From: Trichopria drosophilae
Taxonomy: Eukaryota; Arthropoda; Insecta; Hymenoptera; Diapriidae
DNA length: 64,000 nt
Direction of reading: 5' to 3'
Assembly: GCA_030407085.1 (NCBI GenBank)
Contig: CM059582.1
Span: 66,029,501-66,093,500 of the forward strand
The notes below the pieces were generated by a model, which was not told the origin of the DNA, made no database searches, and worked only from the letters and a program-made list of their open reading frames with translations. The translations under genes and the position numbers were made by a program. Below are positions 37,201 through 48,535 of the stretch, in pieces; the stretch's first letter is position 1, and each line of letters opens with the position of its first letter.

Positions 37201-37955
37201 TTTGAAACGGGTATTCTAATATTTAGAGAATATGCATTTTATATATACAGTGTATTGATTTTAAAAAACTCGCTCCCTTTTAATATATTTATGTACAAAA
37301 TTTGTAAATTTCCGTCACTTGTAAAGAAAAATAATTCGCACCGTATTATTTTTAATGTAAATTGTATTAAATTTAATGCATAATTTAAAAATTGGTTCAC
37401 TTATGATAATTTTAATATCCGCGTAATTATAAAATTATTTCCAAGTAGTGCATTTGTAAAATATACGTGTGTCAATTAACTTTACATTTTTTTTAACAGT
37501 GTCTATTAATCAATTTCGTTTAAAAAAATATTTACTACAAAAATTAATTTAAAATATAGAGTAATTTGAGGCTGAGACTGCAATGAAGTGAAATTTAACT
37601 ATTGTTATACTTCACATTTGAAATTGAAACGGGTTTTGTAATATTTAGAGAATATGCATTTTATATATACAGTGTATTTATTTTAAAAAACTCGTTCGCT
37701 TTTAATATATTTATGTACAAAATTTGTAAATTTCCGTCACTTGTCCAGAAAAATAACTCGCACCTTATTATTTTTAATGTAAATTGTATTAAATTTAATT
37801 CATAATTTAAAATGTGGTTCACTTGTGTTAATTTTAATGTCCGCGTAATTTCATAACTTATTTCCAAGTAGTGCATTTGTAAAATATACGTGTGTCAATT
37901 AACTTTACATTTTTTTAAACATTGTCTATTAATCCATTTCGTTTAAAAAAAATAT
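37201..37955. repeat. Direct repeat of about 330 bp inside the DNA-transposon-like insertion
   Basis: The segment around 37201-37535 is repeated at about 37622-37955 (offset about 421 bp) with a few percent mismatch. Shared landmarks: GAATATGCATTTTATATATAC, AAATTTGTAAATTTCCGTCACTT and ATATACGTGTGTCAATTAAC. ORFs at 37602-37876 lie in this AT-rich repeat and are not believed. Confidence 0.85.
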
Positions 37956-38149
37956 TATACGGATATCTTAAAAATATTTATTTAAATTACAATAAATTAC
38001 TACAAAATAGTCAAATAATATTAAAATATTATTATTCCCAATATAGAAATGACAAAATTAATTAAACATATCTTGTTTAAACTAAACCCGCATTTATCAA
38101 GAAGCCTTCTACGATTGAGTATAAGAGCTCTCGTTCGCATGGTAATACG

Positions 38150-38231
38150 TATGCGAGAGTAGCGTAGTGGTTAAGACGTCAGCGTTGTAACCGGTAGACC
38201 CGGGTTCGATCCTCGGTCGGGATGGATTTTT
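38150..38231 (+). ncRNA. tRNA-like sequence with Pol III boxes A and B
   Basis: A-box-like TAGCGTAGTGG (38160-38170) and B-box GGTTCGATCC (38203-38212) at tRNA-like spacing. The T arm folds perfectly (CCGGG/CTCGG around TTCGATC), and a T5 run at 38227-38231 could terminate Pol III. The acceptor stem does not pair and the anticodon stem is poor, so this is more likely a tRNA pseudogene or a tRNA-derived SINE head than a working tRNA. It lies inside the DNA-transposon-like insertion. Confidence 0.6.
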
Positions 38232-39865
38232 CTTAGATTCATAGATTTATTTGCGAGTAAAATTATAAAACTACATTCTTTCATAACATATCTAACGATA
38301 CATAAATAATAATAAAATTCGAATTGAATAAAATAATTCGTCGAATTTCTTATAATTTTTATTTATGACCGTTTAATGTAACGTTTTTACAACGTTGGAT
38401 GTATAGTTTTCAAACGTCGCAGGTACGTTACGAATGAAACGTTATTTAAAAACTGTAAATGTGGCAGGACATTTCTGGTTCCAAGGACGTCCCAAAAATG
38501 TTTTTGCAATGAAACAAGTTTGGTCGCATGGCTATAATGCGACGTTTCAAAGATGTTGCTGTAACGGAATATTGTTTAGCGGGATGTAAGCGACTTTCAG
38601 ACTGGGCACTCCGAAATAATGTTCTACCTGAGGAACAGTCGGGCTTTAGAGCTGGACGTGGAACAGAAGATAACATCTTCACTCTATTTGCTACAGTTCA
38701 GATTGCTCTCCGACAGAAAAAAACAAAAATTTATTGCTTATTCGTAGATTTCAAGAAAGCATTCGATTCTGTTCCTCAGACACTTTTATGGCGGAAACTG
38801 TACAGTTTGGGCGTAAGTGGCAAGTTTATAAGAATTTTCCGTGCTATGTACCATACAGCCTCGTTTATTTTGCAATCATCGGAATTTCCCTCCACTGATT
38901 ACGCTGTAACAGTGGGGGTACTACAGGGAGAGATTTTGAGCCCTTTGCTATTTATCTTATATTTATCCGATATCATATTATTTTTTAGAGAAAGGGGGTT
39001 GTATGGTGTGGATATCTCAAATACCTACGACCGTCTTATGTTATTGTACGCAGATGATTTGGCGGTGTTTGCTCGCACGCCAGCAGACTTGCAGAGGAAG
39101 TTATCAATTCTGACAGAATACTGTGAATTAAATGGGCTTTCAGTCAACACAGAAAAAACCAAAAGCCCGAGTGAAGATGCGATCTGCAAAACGCATGCTG
39201 CGAATGCCTCGGTTTTGGCGATAATAGTGTCTGCAAAGATTGATGCATGTGCGGCAATTTGGAAATTATATGGTGCAATTATAGTTGCTACTTTATTGTA
39301 CGCATCTCCCATATAGGGGCTTAGTTATCTAAGCAGTCTGGAGTCTGCGCAATTGTCATTCTTTAAAAGAATTTTTAATTTACCCAAAAATGCTCCATCT
39401 TATTTGGTCAGACTTGAACTAGGACTATATCCTATATCTGTAGGAATTTTTTGTCGAGCGATTAAATGGGTTATCAGAGTGTTACGAATGTCGGATTCCA
39501 GACTGCCCAAAATTCTTCTCTCCAGGTTAAGAGAACTAGCAAATAACGATGAATCTGTGACATCCTTAAATTGGCTGCTTCAACTGAAGGACATACTGGA
39601 CAGCCTAGGGGCAGACGATATTTGGGAAAATTTCACTATGGATTATTGGGAAAAAAATAGTTATGCCTTAGTAAGTGGTTTTACAGAACAAAATAGAAAA
39701 AAGGATCTGTCATCGTACCTAAATTCAGACTCTCCACAATTGCCTATTTTTAGACAGTACTCCGATAACTACTCAACTTTTTACCCCTCTCGTCTGTCTC
39801 TGGACTTCCTAAGAATGAAAATGCAGATTAGATTGTCGACAGTATATTTAAGATCATTAATAATT

Positions 39866-40730
39866 TTTTTTTTTTTTTTTATCCGAAGAAGGGGGGAATG
39901 CGTTAAGCACCGTAAGGGAGTCGTGCGAGACTCCCCCGTGTGTGGGACTCACCTGTTATCCGACACAGGCATACCCACTAAACCCTAACCTTCTTATCCC
40001 ACCGACATTCAAGTGACCACCGCGGAACTAATAACAATACTTCGCGGTGGCATCGGTTATTGGGCAGATACTGGATCCCAGTTACTGCCGCGTCCTTCCA
40101 GTAAAAAAATAAATAAATACTTTGCATCTCTTTCGTCCGGTATTTAAAAGCTGACGTCTTGGCGACCACTGGATCGCTGCGTCACGCTGATAAAATAATA
40201 AATAAGTACATATCACAACAAAGTATCAGATACGTACATCCCATTAAAAAACAGAGACACACATCACAGTACGATGTATTCCGCAACCACTGGCGCCCAG
40301 TTGCTGCGTCGTCTTCTGTTATAAATAAATAAGTTGGACTCTTAATTGCCTGACCTTCTCTTCATCGTGCTGCAGCTGCATCCGCGTCCGTCTTCTTGTA
40401 TCGAAGGACCGCCTCGACAAAATCGGCAGTCCTTGTCCAGGTGTCTTCGCTTTGTAGCATCAGCCGGATGATATTATCCCGCGTGAATTGTCCAATCTCT
40501 TCTTCTAGGCCACACCTGGCGTCCCTCCACTGCTCACATTCAAAGAACGTGTGGAGGGCGTCGTCTCGGATGCAGCCGCAGTACACACAGCCTGGGTCCG
40601 CTACCTTTCCCATTTTGTGAAGGTAGGAGCGGAACAGGCCGCGTCCTGTCAGGAACTGCGTCAAGTAATAACTTACCTCGCCAAACTGGCGATCGGTCCA
40701 ATCCTTTAGCTCGCCGATGAGGCGAGCATT
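39866..40730 (-). mobile_element. 5'-truncated R1-like non-LTR retrotransposon
   Basis: An 865-bp insertion flanked by a 14-bp target-site duplication GATCATTAATAATT (39852-39865 and 40731-40744). The 3' end on the minus strand is a poly(A) tail (T-run at 39866-39880). It carries only the C-terminal end of an ORF2 plus about 0.5 kb of 3' UTR, a typical dead-on-arrival copy. It interrupts ORF2 of family B, so it is younger than that insertion. Confidence 0.92.
40362..40730 (-). pseudogene. C-terminal fragment of an R1/I-type ORF2
   Basis: About 123 codons, open from the 5' truncation point at 40730 to a stop at 40362. The sequence YLTQFLTGRGLFRSYLHK followed by C-x2-C-x8-H-x4-C (CVYC, then H, then FFEC) is the hallmark C-terminal region of R1-, I- and Jockey-group elements, which have a CCHC after the RT. 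The apparent Met start lies in the target-site duplication and is not a real start. Confidence 0.85.
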
Positions 40731-41165
40731 GATCATTAATAATTAGCGGGTACAGATATCGATATGATCCATCAGCGATTTGCTCAATTTGTAACCAGCG
40801 TGCTCTTGAGAATTTACGACACATTTTATTTGAATGTCCTCTTTTAATTAATCTGCGCAAAGAATTTCTTGGAACAGGCACTTCACCTCAAGACTTTTCG
40901 GAAGCCGCGCTAATAGAAATTATCTGTGCCAAGGACGTTGCATCTGCAAAACGCCTTTTTTTATATGTCAAAGCGTGCTTTATTTGTCGGAATTTTCTTC
41001 AAGACTATTAATAGTCAAGTATACAATATTACTGTACATAGTTTTAGATTTTTCGTTTGTTCACAAAAATTAATTATAATCTTTCGAACCGGAACCCTTT
41101 CTCCACGAGACAATTGTATCCCTATACATGAGAAATAAAGTTTATCTATCTATCTATCTATCTAT

Positions 41166-42860
41166 TTAAACAATAATTTCGTCCTGAATTGTTTCAAAAC
41201 GATATTTTCCTTATATCAAACAGTATTTTTTAAGTGTATGCAAAATTTTGGTTTTATCAAAAATTGTCTGCACAAATTATACGCATTTTGCAGAAATCGT
41301 TATAAACAATGATTATTTAACAATGATTCAATAGCGAATTATTTCAAAACGATACCTTCCTTGCTTCAAACAGTATTTTTTAAGTGTATGCAAAATTTTC
41401 ACTTTATGAAGAATTTTCAGCACAAATTATCATAAATCGATATAAACCATGATTATTTAGACAATGATTCAATCGCGAATTGTCCGTAATCGATATTTTC
41501 CTTATTGCAAATAGTATATTTGAAGCCTATGCAAAATTTTCACTTTGTGAAGAATTTTTACTACAAATTATCAGAAACTGATATAAATCATGATTATTTA
41601 ACAATTATTCCATCGCGAATTGTTTCAAAACGATATTTTCCTTATCTCAAATAGTATTTTTGAAGTGTATGCAAAATTTGAACTTTATAAACAATTTTCA
41701 GCATAAGTTATACGAATTTTTCAGAAATCGTTATAAGCAATGATTATTTAAACAATAATTTCGTCCTGAATTGTTTCAAAACGATATTTTCCTTATTTCA
41801 AACAGTATTTTTGAAGTGTATACAAAATTTCAACTTTATAAAGAATTTTCAGCACAAGTTATCAGAAATCGATATAAACCATGGTTATTTGAACAATGAT
41901 TCCATCGAGAATTGTTTCAAAACGATACTTTCCTTATTTCAAGCAATATTTTTGAAATGTATGCAAAATTTACACTTTACAAAGAATTTTCAGCAAAAGT
42001 TATAAAAAATCGATATAAACCATGGTTATTTAGACAATGATTCTATCGCGAGTTGTTTCAAAACGATATTTTCCTTATGTTAAACAGTATTCTTGAAGTG
42101 TATGCAAAATGTTAACTTTACAAAGAATTTTCAGCACAAATCATACGCATTTTACAGGAATAGTTATAAACAATGATTATTTAACAATGATTCCCTCGAG
42201 AATTGTTTAAAACGATACTTTCTATGTTTCAAACAGCATTTTTGAAATGTATGCGAAATTTTCACTTTATAAGAATATTCAGCACAAATTATCAGAAATC
42301 GATATAAGCCATGATTGTTTAAACAATGATTTCGTCGTGAATTGTTTCAAAACGATATTTTCCTTATACCAGACAGTATTCTTGAAGTGTATGCAAATTT
42401 GAACTTTATACAAAATTTTCAGCATATGTTATACGCATTTTTTAGAGATCGTTATAAGCAGTGATTATTTAATGAATAATTTCGTCGTGAATTGTTTCAA
42501 AACGATATTTTCCTTATTTCAAACAGTATTTTTTAAGCCTATGCATAATTTTAACTTCATAAAGAATTTTCTTCACAATTTATACGCATTTCTCAGAAAT
42601 CGTTATAAACAATGATTATTTAACAATGATTCCCTTGCGAATGTTTTTAAAACGATACTTTCCTTGTTTCAACAGTATTTTCGAAATGTATGCAAAATTT
42701 TCACTTAATAAAGATTTGTCAGCACAAATTATTAGAAATTGATATAAACCATGATTATTCAGACAATGGTTCCATCGTGAATTGTTTCTAATCGATAATC
42801 TCTTTGTTGCAAACAGTATATTTGAAATGTATGCAAAATTTTCACTTTATATCGAATTTT
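41166..42860. repeat. Satellite B array, block 3
   Basis: Satellite B after the TCTA tail of family B, about eleven units with more divergence and more unit-length variation than block 1. Units at about 42060-42312 are matched almost base for base, in reverse complement, at 55128-55390. ORFs at 41811-42005 and 42859-43053 are repeat noise. Confidence 0.9.
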
Positions 42861-42899
42861 GAACACTTTGCGTCATGCATTTGTCATTACACGGAAAAT

Positions 42900-43060
42900 A
42901 GCTGAAATTTGTTACTCGGAGTTTTTGAGGTCGCTGATTAGGAATCTGAACTCAGATGTCGGAAATTCAAAATGGCGGATTAAAAATTGCCTCGATAAAA
43001 TGCTTTTTGATATTTCAATCATCCATCTTCAATCCGCCATTTTGAATTATTAGATTCGTA
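42900..43060. repeat. Satellite C-type inverted pair (AAAATGGCGGA motif)
   Basis: TTCAAAATGGCGGATT at about 42965 faces AATCCGCCATTTTGAATT at about 43034, forming an imperfect hairpin. The outer parts (GAGGTCGCTGATTAGGAATCTGA and its counterpart) are the same phrase found in the satellite C array at 47.9-48.5 kb and at 54.85-55.08 kb. Confidence 0.75.
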
Positions 43061-43929
43061 GTCAACAGCCCCCAAAACCTCTGTATTCCTACTTTCGTAA
43101 TGTTATGTCTAATTTATTATCAATAAACTGACAATGATTTTAAAAATTATAACAAATGAACATTCATTTTGTAAATTTCCATGATTATAAACTTACAAAA
43201 CGTATTGGAAAAATCGAATCACAGCTACATTGAATTTTCAAGAAATTGTTTATAAATAGGAAGCATCAGGTAATGCCACTTTGCCGCTGAGGCTTAAATA
43301 TTAATTGAAACCTTCCAAAAGATGTTTAGGAAAGAAGGGATAAAAACGTTGGCATTAAAAAGTATTAATATCATCAAAATAATGGTTTAACACATTCGTA
43401 ACCAAATGTGGGCGAATCCGGTTTTTCAACATTCCATAAAATTTGTTCTGCTTAAATCTTATCTGAGTAGAAAATAGCTTAAGGTAACAAATGAATTAGC
43501 CTCAAATGGTATTAGTTTTGTCTTCTAAAAGATCAATTAACTCTACGAGAACCAGTGTACATAACCGAGATTGAAAAAAATGATTTAAATCTTCCCTAAT
43601 GTGAAACGGGCTCTGGGAATTGATTTCACTGTCATTAAAAGGTATGATAAAGTCATCAAAATTTTCAATTATTATAATCGCCCTGAAAATGGAAGAATCT
43701 GTACAGTTGAAATTCAATCAATTTTAATTTTAATTTCCCATAAGGTAAAATTTTATTAATGTCGTTAAAAAGGAAATCAGTACAAAATTTGTAGCTAATT
43801 TGCAACATTCCGAGGGAAGGTAAGTTACCTATGTCTTCTCTTTATCAATTTATTTTAAAAAATATTATTGCAACAGTTTTAAAATTCAGTCAATATTTTA
43901 TTTTTAAAAATTGTTTTTATAATTTTACA
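43061..43929. other. AT-rich DNA; no gene seen
   Basis: No domain-bearing ORF. One stretch (about 43480-43600, TTAAGGTAACAAATGAATTAGCC onward) is a diverged copy of the sequence at 44078-44190, so a local duplication of about 600-bp offset is present. The ORF at 43502-43717 lies in it and is not supported. Confidence 0.55.
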
Positions 43930-44650
43930 TAATCTGTGTATAAATTTTGATATTTTAACATCTCATGAACATGTAACAAAAAAAATTAGCGGATAAATGC
44001 AATAAAAAGTTCTTCAAATTCGTAAAAAATTGTTTACAAAAAGGTGGTTCCAATTGGAACCACTGTGCCGTAAAGGGTTAAGGTAACCAATGAATTAGCC
44101 TCAAATGGTATTAGCTTGCTATTCTCAAAAAGCAAATGTGTACATATCCGAAATTTAAAAAAAAAATGATTCAAATCTTCTTCGTGTGAATGTAAGTTAC
44201 CTATGTCCTCTGTTTATCAATTTATTTAAAAAAATATTATTACAACAGTTTTAAAATTCAGTCAATATTTTATTTTTAAAAATTGTTTTTTTCGTGACTG
44301 AATTTCTTTAGTTTGTTTTATAGTTATTAAATTTTTGAATGCTTTTACATTTCTCTTGTATTTTCATTACGTCGAACGTTTTTTAAATACTTCCATTTGC
44401 GTTTTAGAATTAGAATATCAGGTTATGCAAACCATCGATATTTATAACATTTTCGAACCATAGGTTATTGCCCGAAAACAGAAGCGCGCGTCTTATCGAT
44501 ATGCATTTTCTATGTATGTATGCACGGACGTTCGCCGATAATGTTGCGATTCGAATTTCTCCCCGACAATGAAGCATCTCCTGCTCCTGTTGGCTTACCT
44601 TGATGATGATTAATTTGGAAACGATACTTTTGAAATTTTTTTCAAAGGAA
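43930..44650. repeat. Left arm of a 10-kb-spaced inverted repeat
   Basis: Matches 54010-54740 in reverse complement over about 700 bp with moderate divergence. It includes a piggyBac-like terminus: TTAA at 44078-44081 with CCCTTTACGGCACAG reading leftward on the minus strand and a GGTTCCAATTGGAACC palindrome just inside. The match extends past the TTAA into flanking DNA, so a locus was duplicated and not just a transposon. Confidence 0.8.
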
Positions 44651-44724
44651 AAAGTTGCTTGGAATTTTATAAAGAATCCACCATCCTTCTGGTTTGCCAT
44701 TGGAGAATAACACTGTATAATCAA
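44410..44724 (-). CDS. Possible conserved ORF in the inverted repeat (weak)
   Basis: 104 codons, no recognised family. The interest is comparative: the other arm (plus strand, about 54085-54235) has an open frame with the same words (RGEIR, ATLS, RAYIH, IRR, SGNNLWFEN) and mostly conservative replacements. The other arm has a TAG just upstream where this ORF reads Gln. It could be an exon remnant of a transposon gene or chance conservation of a repeat. Confidence 0.3.
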   Translation of the reverse strand: MIIQCYSPMANQKDGGFFIKFQATFSFEKNFKSIVSKLIIIKVSQQEQEMLHCRGEIRIATLSANVRAYIHRKCISIRRALLFSGNNLWFENVINIDGLHNLIF

Positions 44725-46890
44725 ATAGCCACATTACCTACATCAAGAAGTGACCGGTTTTTTGTCCAATGTGCCCCAACTTCAAACCTCATTTAATATA
44801 CAACTTTGCTTTAAAAATTTGAGTTGAAAAAAGACATCATTTTTAGATGTACCCTTTTTTCATTAATTTTTAATAAAACTTTTCCTGAAATTTCTTGGGT
44901 TCTCAATACTTTTTTCGATTTGATTTAAATTATTCTAAATAAAATAATAGTAATTTTATTTTATGATTTACCATTTTTTTGCATTTATTTTTCATAAAAA
45001 TGCACGTTAGATGTTATGTATCTTCTAAGATCAGAAGATTTACTATTTTAAAAAATAAATTTGAAGAATAATGGTGTATGGCATTATGTTCTTATCGCAT
45101 GAGTGTGAACTGCTCTACAGAAAATGTCATATAGCCTTATCCAAATGCGGATATCACTTGTTGAGGGTGATATGAGTTTGCACGAGTACTATGAGGGATA
45201 TTACATTATGCCTTGTAAAACTGGGTAAAATTACAAACATTTTTGGAGGTGTTCTATGCTGCCTGCAGTTATTTCGAATCGGTGTTTCCCTCATTATGTC
45301 AGGCGAAATACATAACAAAATACAAAATTTATGAATATACCTCTACTCCGAAAATTAAATAAAATTGGATAAAAATGTATAGAAAGGGTTAAAAATAGAA
45401 TTGAGAAGCCTTGCTATAGACAAAAAATAAATTTAATTTCCGCATATTTATGCTGAATATTTAATATCCATTCTATTTTGCCGGGAAGGATGTTGATTCA
45501 TCTCAATTATGCGCGCGCACATGTAGTACATCAGACAAAAGTCAATGCTGCGTTGAGTTGCGTACGATCTACATCAGGTTTAGAAGCCTCTACGTGACTG
45601 TGAGAATCAGAAATAGAAACATCTCAATATATTCACATGCATACGTATAATATATATATATATGTAATATATAGACATGTAAAAAACGAAATATAATAAA
45701 TGTTATATTATTTATTATGAAATTTTAAACAAAGTGCGTAAAATATCTTCAACAATAGTTTATGAATAGATTGTGTATTAAACGATGATTGTGAAAATTC
45801 TTACATATTCCTTTTGAAATTTGTTACACGAATAGTTTTATAAATTGCAGTATATCATTATCGGGTAACTGAATATCCATTGAAAACCAAAACACACTTT
45901 TCTTTACAAACATTATTCATATATAATACTAGTAATTTCTCTTTGCTATGCATATACTGATAAGTGAGCATAGAAGAAATAACCTTTTGACTATTACATG
46001 CTCGTACTGTAATCCTTTATTGTCACTATGTTTGTTTGTATTGCTTGGGTCAACATTAAATACTGCATTTGGAATCTACACGGAAAGTAAGTTATTTTCT
46101 TTCAAGTATTTTATTGCAAAATATTATCAATCAACGTGCAAAATATTTGATGTATTACTACATTATGTTACGGTATTAAATTGTTAGTACAATTACTCGT
46201 ATATACACATATATACAATTATTTTCACGTATACTAGTTTCTACAGAAAGGCACTAACCAACAATATATTAAAGATAAAAATTTATACGATATCGGCTGA
46301 TTTGTAATAAGTTGAATACCTTATCTTTTTTAATAAATAAACGTAATTTTAATTGGAACTAGATACATTAATCTCTCTTCCATTAGTATTAAGTACATAT
46401 TACTTTAATGCTACTGAGAATATGTTAGGTTAGGGTAATAATGTTGTAATCTGCAATTTTTTAAGGATTTAAATAATTAAAACGCATTTAAACTAGGTGA
46501 ACAAAATCAAACATACTTGATATACTATTGTATACTTATTTGATAGTATATTTTATTTATAGTATGATTACCAGTACGGGGAATATTAGAACAAAAATAT
46601 ACCTACCAATTGGTATATCAGCTTTAGCACATGTATTTTCCCGTCTCAATATGCTATCCGGCGCTTTTACACATTAATTCGAAACTAATAAATAACTAAC
46701 CTAACATAATTTTGAAGAGAAATTGCAATCAACTTTTGGGACTTTATTATAATTCATATCAATATTATAATATACATCCTCAATTTTTATTTGGTTTCCA
46801 ACCGCCATTTTGATCATCGATTTTGGGCATCGATTAGAATTTTTGGCAGAGCTTTTATCCGTTTGACATGAAACGTCCCATATATATATA
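44725..46890. other. AT-rich DNA; no gene seen
   Basis: No satellite and no convincing ORF over about 2.1 kb. An ATATATATATA microsatellite is at about 45650-45662. The short ORFs at 45948-46187 and 46701-46964 have no family signature. Confidence 0.55.
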
Positions 46891-47535
46891 CATAATAGGG
46901 TGACCGTTAAACAAAAAAATTTCGAGTCTCCCCCTAAATCGACTCGAAATACCTTAAAACTCATCCCTCCATTTTTCAGATTTTTATTTCTACTCCTTCC
47001 TTCCTAAAAAATTACAAAGTTAACCTAAATAATTTTATATTACCAAATTAACTCTGAATAAAACAATCCGACCATATTGTACCAAAGAGGACGGTTTTAT
47101 CTAGCTGTTTGCAACTTGACTGGCCTACCTATTATTATTTAAATCTTTTTTACATCAAAAATCATTTTCTCAGCATGTTTAACACAATTAGTATAAAAAA
47201 TCTGTCAAGTGGGATATTTTTTCTTGGATAAATTATCTCAATTAAAGGGGGGGGGGGGGTCCAAAGTCAATCGACATATCACATACGGGTTTTCCGAGAT
47301 TCCGCCGTTATCGTCCGAATGGACAAGCACAATAAAGTTTCCAATAAATGTTACGTCCTGCCAATGCCATATGTTTGGGTTGATATACATGTGCATACTC
47401 TTATAATCATGAGCATATGTATATGAAATACACAAAATGCTTTATCATATTCATATATATTCATATGCAGTATAGCCAAAGTTTGCGCACAATATTCGAT
47501 TATCTCATGAACTACACATATATCTATATTGCGTT

Positions 47536-47766
47536 ATGTACTTGAGCTATGAACTTGCTCCACTGGCATTTTTCGACGATGATGTATCGGTCGAGATCAA
47601 ATTAAAAATGGTAAAAGCATTTCAAAATAAGGAACGAGCACAACCGTTCATGAAAGAGCTGTTATCGAAGACTTGGGCAGCTACCCCATTAATGACATGT
47701 CCGATTTCATTTCCCAGAGATCATTGCAATTTGTCTCTCATTTCCACCCAAGCCCATAGAACTTAA
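47536..47766 (+). CDS. Short ORF of unknown function (weak)
   Basis: 76 codons beginning MYLSYELAPLAFFDDD. The YELAP..F phrase reminds me of a conserved phrase in transposon-linked insect proteins, but I cannot name a family with confidence. There is no upstream continuation in frame. It could be a decayed fragment or chance. Confidence 0.25.
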   Translation: MYLSYELAPLAFFDDDVSVEIKLKMVKAFQNKERAQPFMKELLSKTWAATPLMTCPISFPRDHCNLSLISTQAHRT

Positions 47767-47944
47767 ACTCGAAACTTTAACCTTGACGTCGTTCTACCCG
47801 TTTCTAACTGCATGAGAGATTAAAGGATAGAACGTCGTTAACGTTAAAGTTTCGTGTTAAATAAAACTCGATTTTAAATTATTCGAGTTAATTATAACGA
47901 ATGAGAGAATAGAAAAAAAATGTAATGTTCTTATTATGCTCCGG

Positions 47945-48535
47945 CCTCTTCATAATCTGCGACCTCAAAAACCATTGGATACCAAATATTATAAAAATAG
48001 GATTGCTTTTTAAAAATTCTTCCGCCATTTTGAATTTTTAAAATCTGACTTCAGATTCATAATCTGCGACCCCAAAAACCATTGGATACCAAATATTATA
48101 AAAATAGGATTGCTTTTTAAAAATTCTTCCGCCATTTTGAATTTTTAAAATCTGACTTCAGATTCATAATCTGCGACCCCAAAAACCATTGTATAATAAA
48201 TTTTATAAAAATAGGATAGCTTTTCAAAAATTCTTCTGCCATTTTGAGTCCCCCATTTTGAATTTTTAAAATCTGACTTCAGATTCATAATCTGCGACCC
48301 CAAAAACCATTGTATACTAAATTTTATAAAAATAGGATAGCTTTTCAAAAATTCTTCTGCCATTTTGAGTCCGCCATTTTGAATTTTTAAAATCTGACTT
48401 CAGATTCATAATCTGCGACCCCAAAAACCATTGTATACTAAATTTTATAAAAATAGGATTGCTTTTCAAAAATTCTTCCGCCATTTTGAGTCCGCCATTT
48501 TGAATTTGGAAATCTGACTACAGATTCGTGATTGT
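47945..48535. repeat. Satellite C array
   Basis: About five tandem units. The landmark TCAGATTCATAATCTGCGACC recurs at 48051, 48158, 48279 and 48399, giving periods of 107 and 121 bp. The longer form has a 14-bp insertion duplicating the CCATTTTGAGTCC phrase. The unit core is CCGCCATTTTGAATTTTTAA. The ORF at 48145-48363 is this repeat read on the minus strand. Confidence 0.9.

Larger units (their letters stand above)
36704..38584. mobile_element. DNA-transposon-like insertion in family B ORF2
   Basis: Bounded by an 11-bp inverted repeat, TCCCGCTAAAC at 36704-36714 and its complement at 38574-38584. It is flanked by near-identical 5-mers TGTTA (36699-36703) and TGTAA (38585-38589), i.e. an imperfect target-site duplication. 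Removing it reconnects the RT frame. No transposase ORF is present, so it is non-autonomous. Subterminal regions on both sides are rich in AACGT motifs (36740-36990 and 38380-38450). Superfamily not assigned. Confidence 0.75.
34984..41010 (+). pseudogene. ORF2 (endonuclease-reverse transcriptase) of family B, interrupted
   Basis: One frame can be followed throughout the part before insertion 2. The endonuclease shows FWNARG (35112), SETL (35177), GGDFNSR (35500), DLVWVS (35730) and GSDHLPV (35807). Stops: TAG 35552-35554, TGA 36017-36019, TAA about 36218, TAG 39314-39316. RT: NGIPAEMFK (36486, a short in-frame deletion just before it), FKKGS, GFRAGRGTEDN (38640), motif A FVDFKKAFDS (38744), motif B LQGEILSPLLF (38920), motif C YADD (39049). 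An in-frame deletion of about 45 residues follows TEKTK (39160). The C-terminal piece with C-x2-C..H..C resumes after insertion 2 at 40745 and ends near 41010. Stops without frameshifts suggest fairly modest age. Confidence 0.9.
33272..41165 (+). mobile_element. Non-LTR retrotransposon, family B, with two nested insertions
   Basis: A plus-strand relative of family A inserted in satellite B. It has a 5' UTR of about 680 bp, ORF1 (33954-34982), ORF2 in pieces (about 34984-36703, 38585-39865, 40731-41010), and a 3' UTR ending AAATAAAG plus a TCTA repeat tail (41140-41165). Satellite B resumes at once after the tail; comparison with intact units suggests a few bases of target were lost rather than duplicated. 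Insertion 1 (36704-38584) and insertion 2 (39866-40730) account for about 2.7 kb of the span. Confidence 0.92.

Noticed and set aside
38150..38231. Functional tRNA gene
   Set aside because: Acceptor stem does not pair and the anticodon arm has mismatches.
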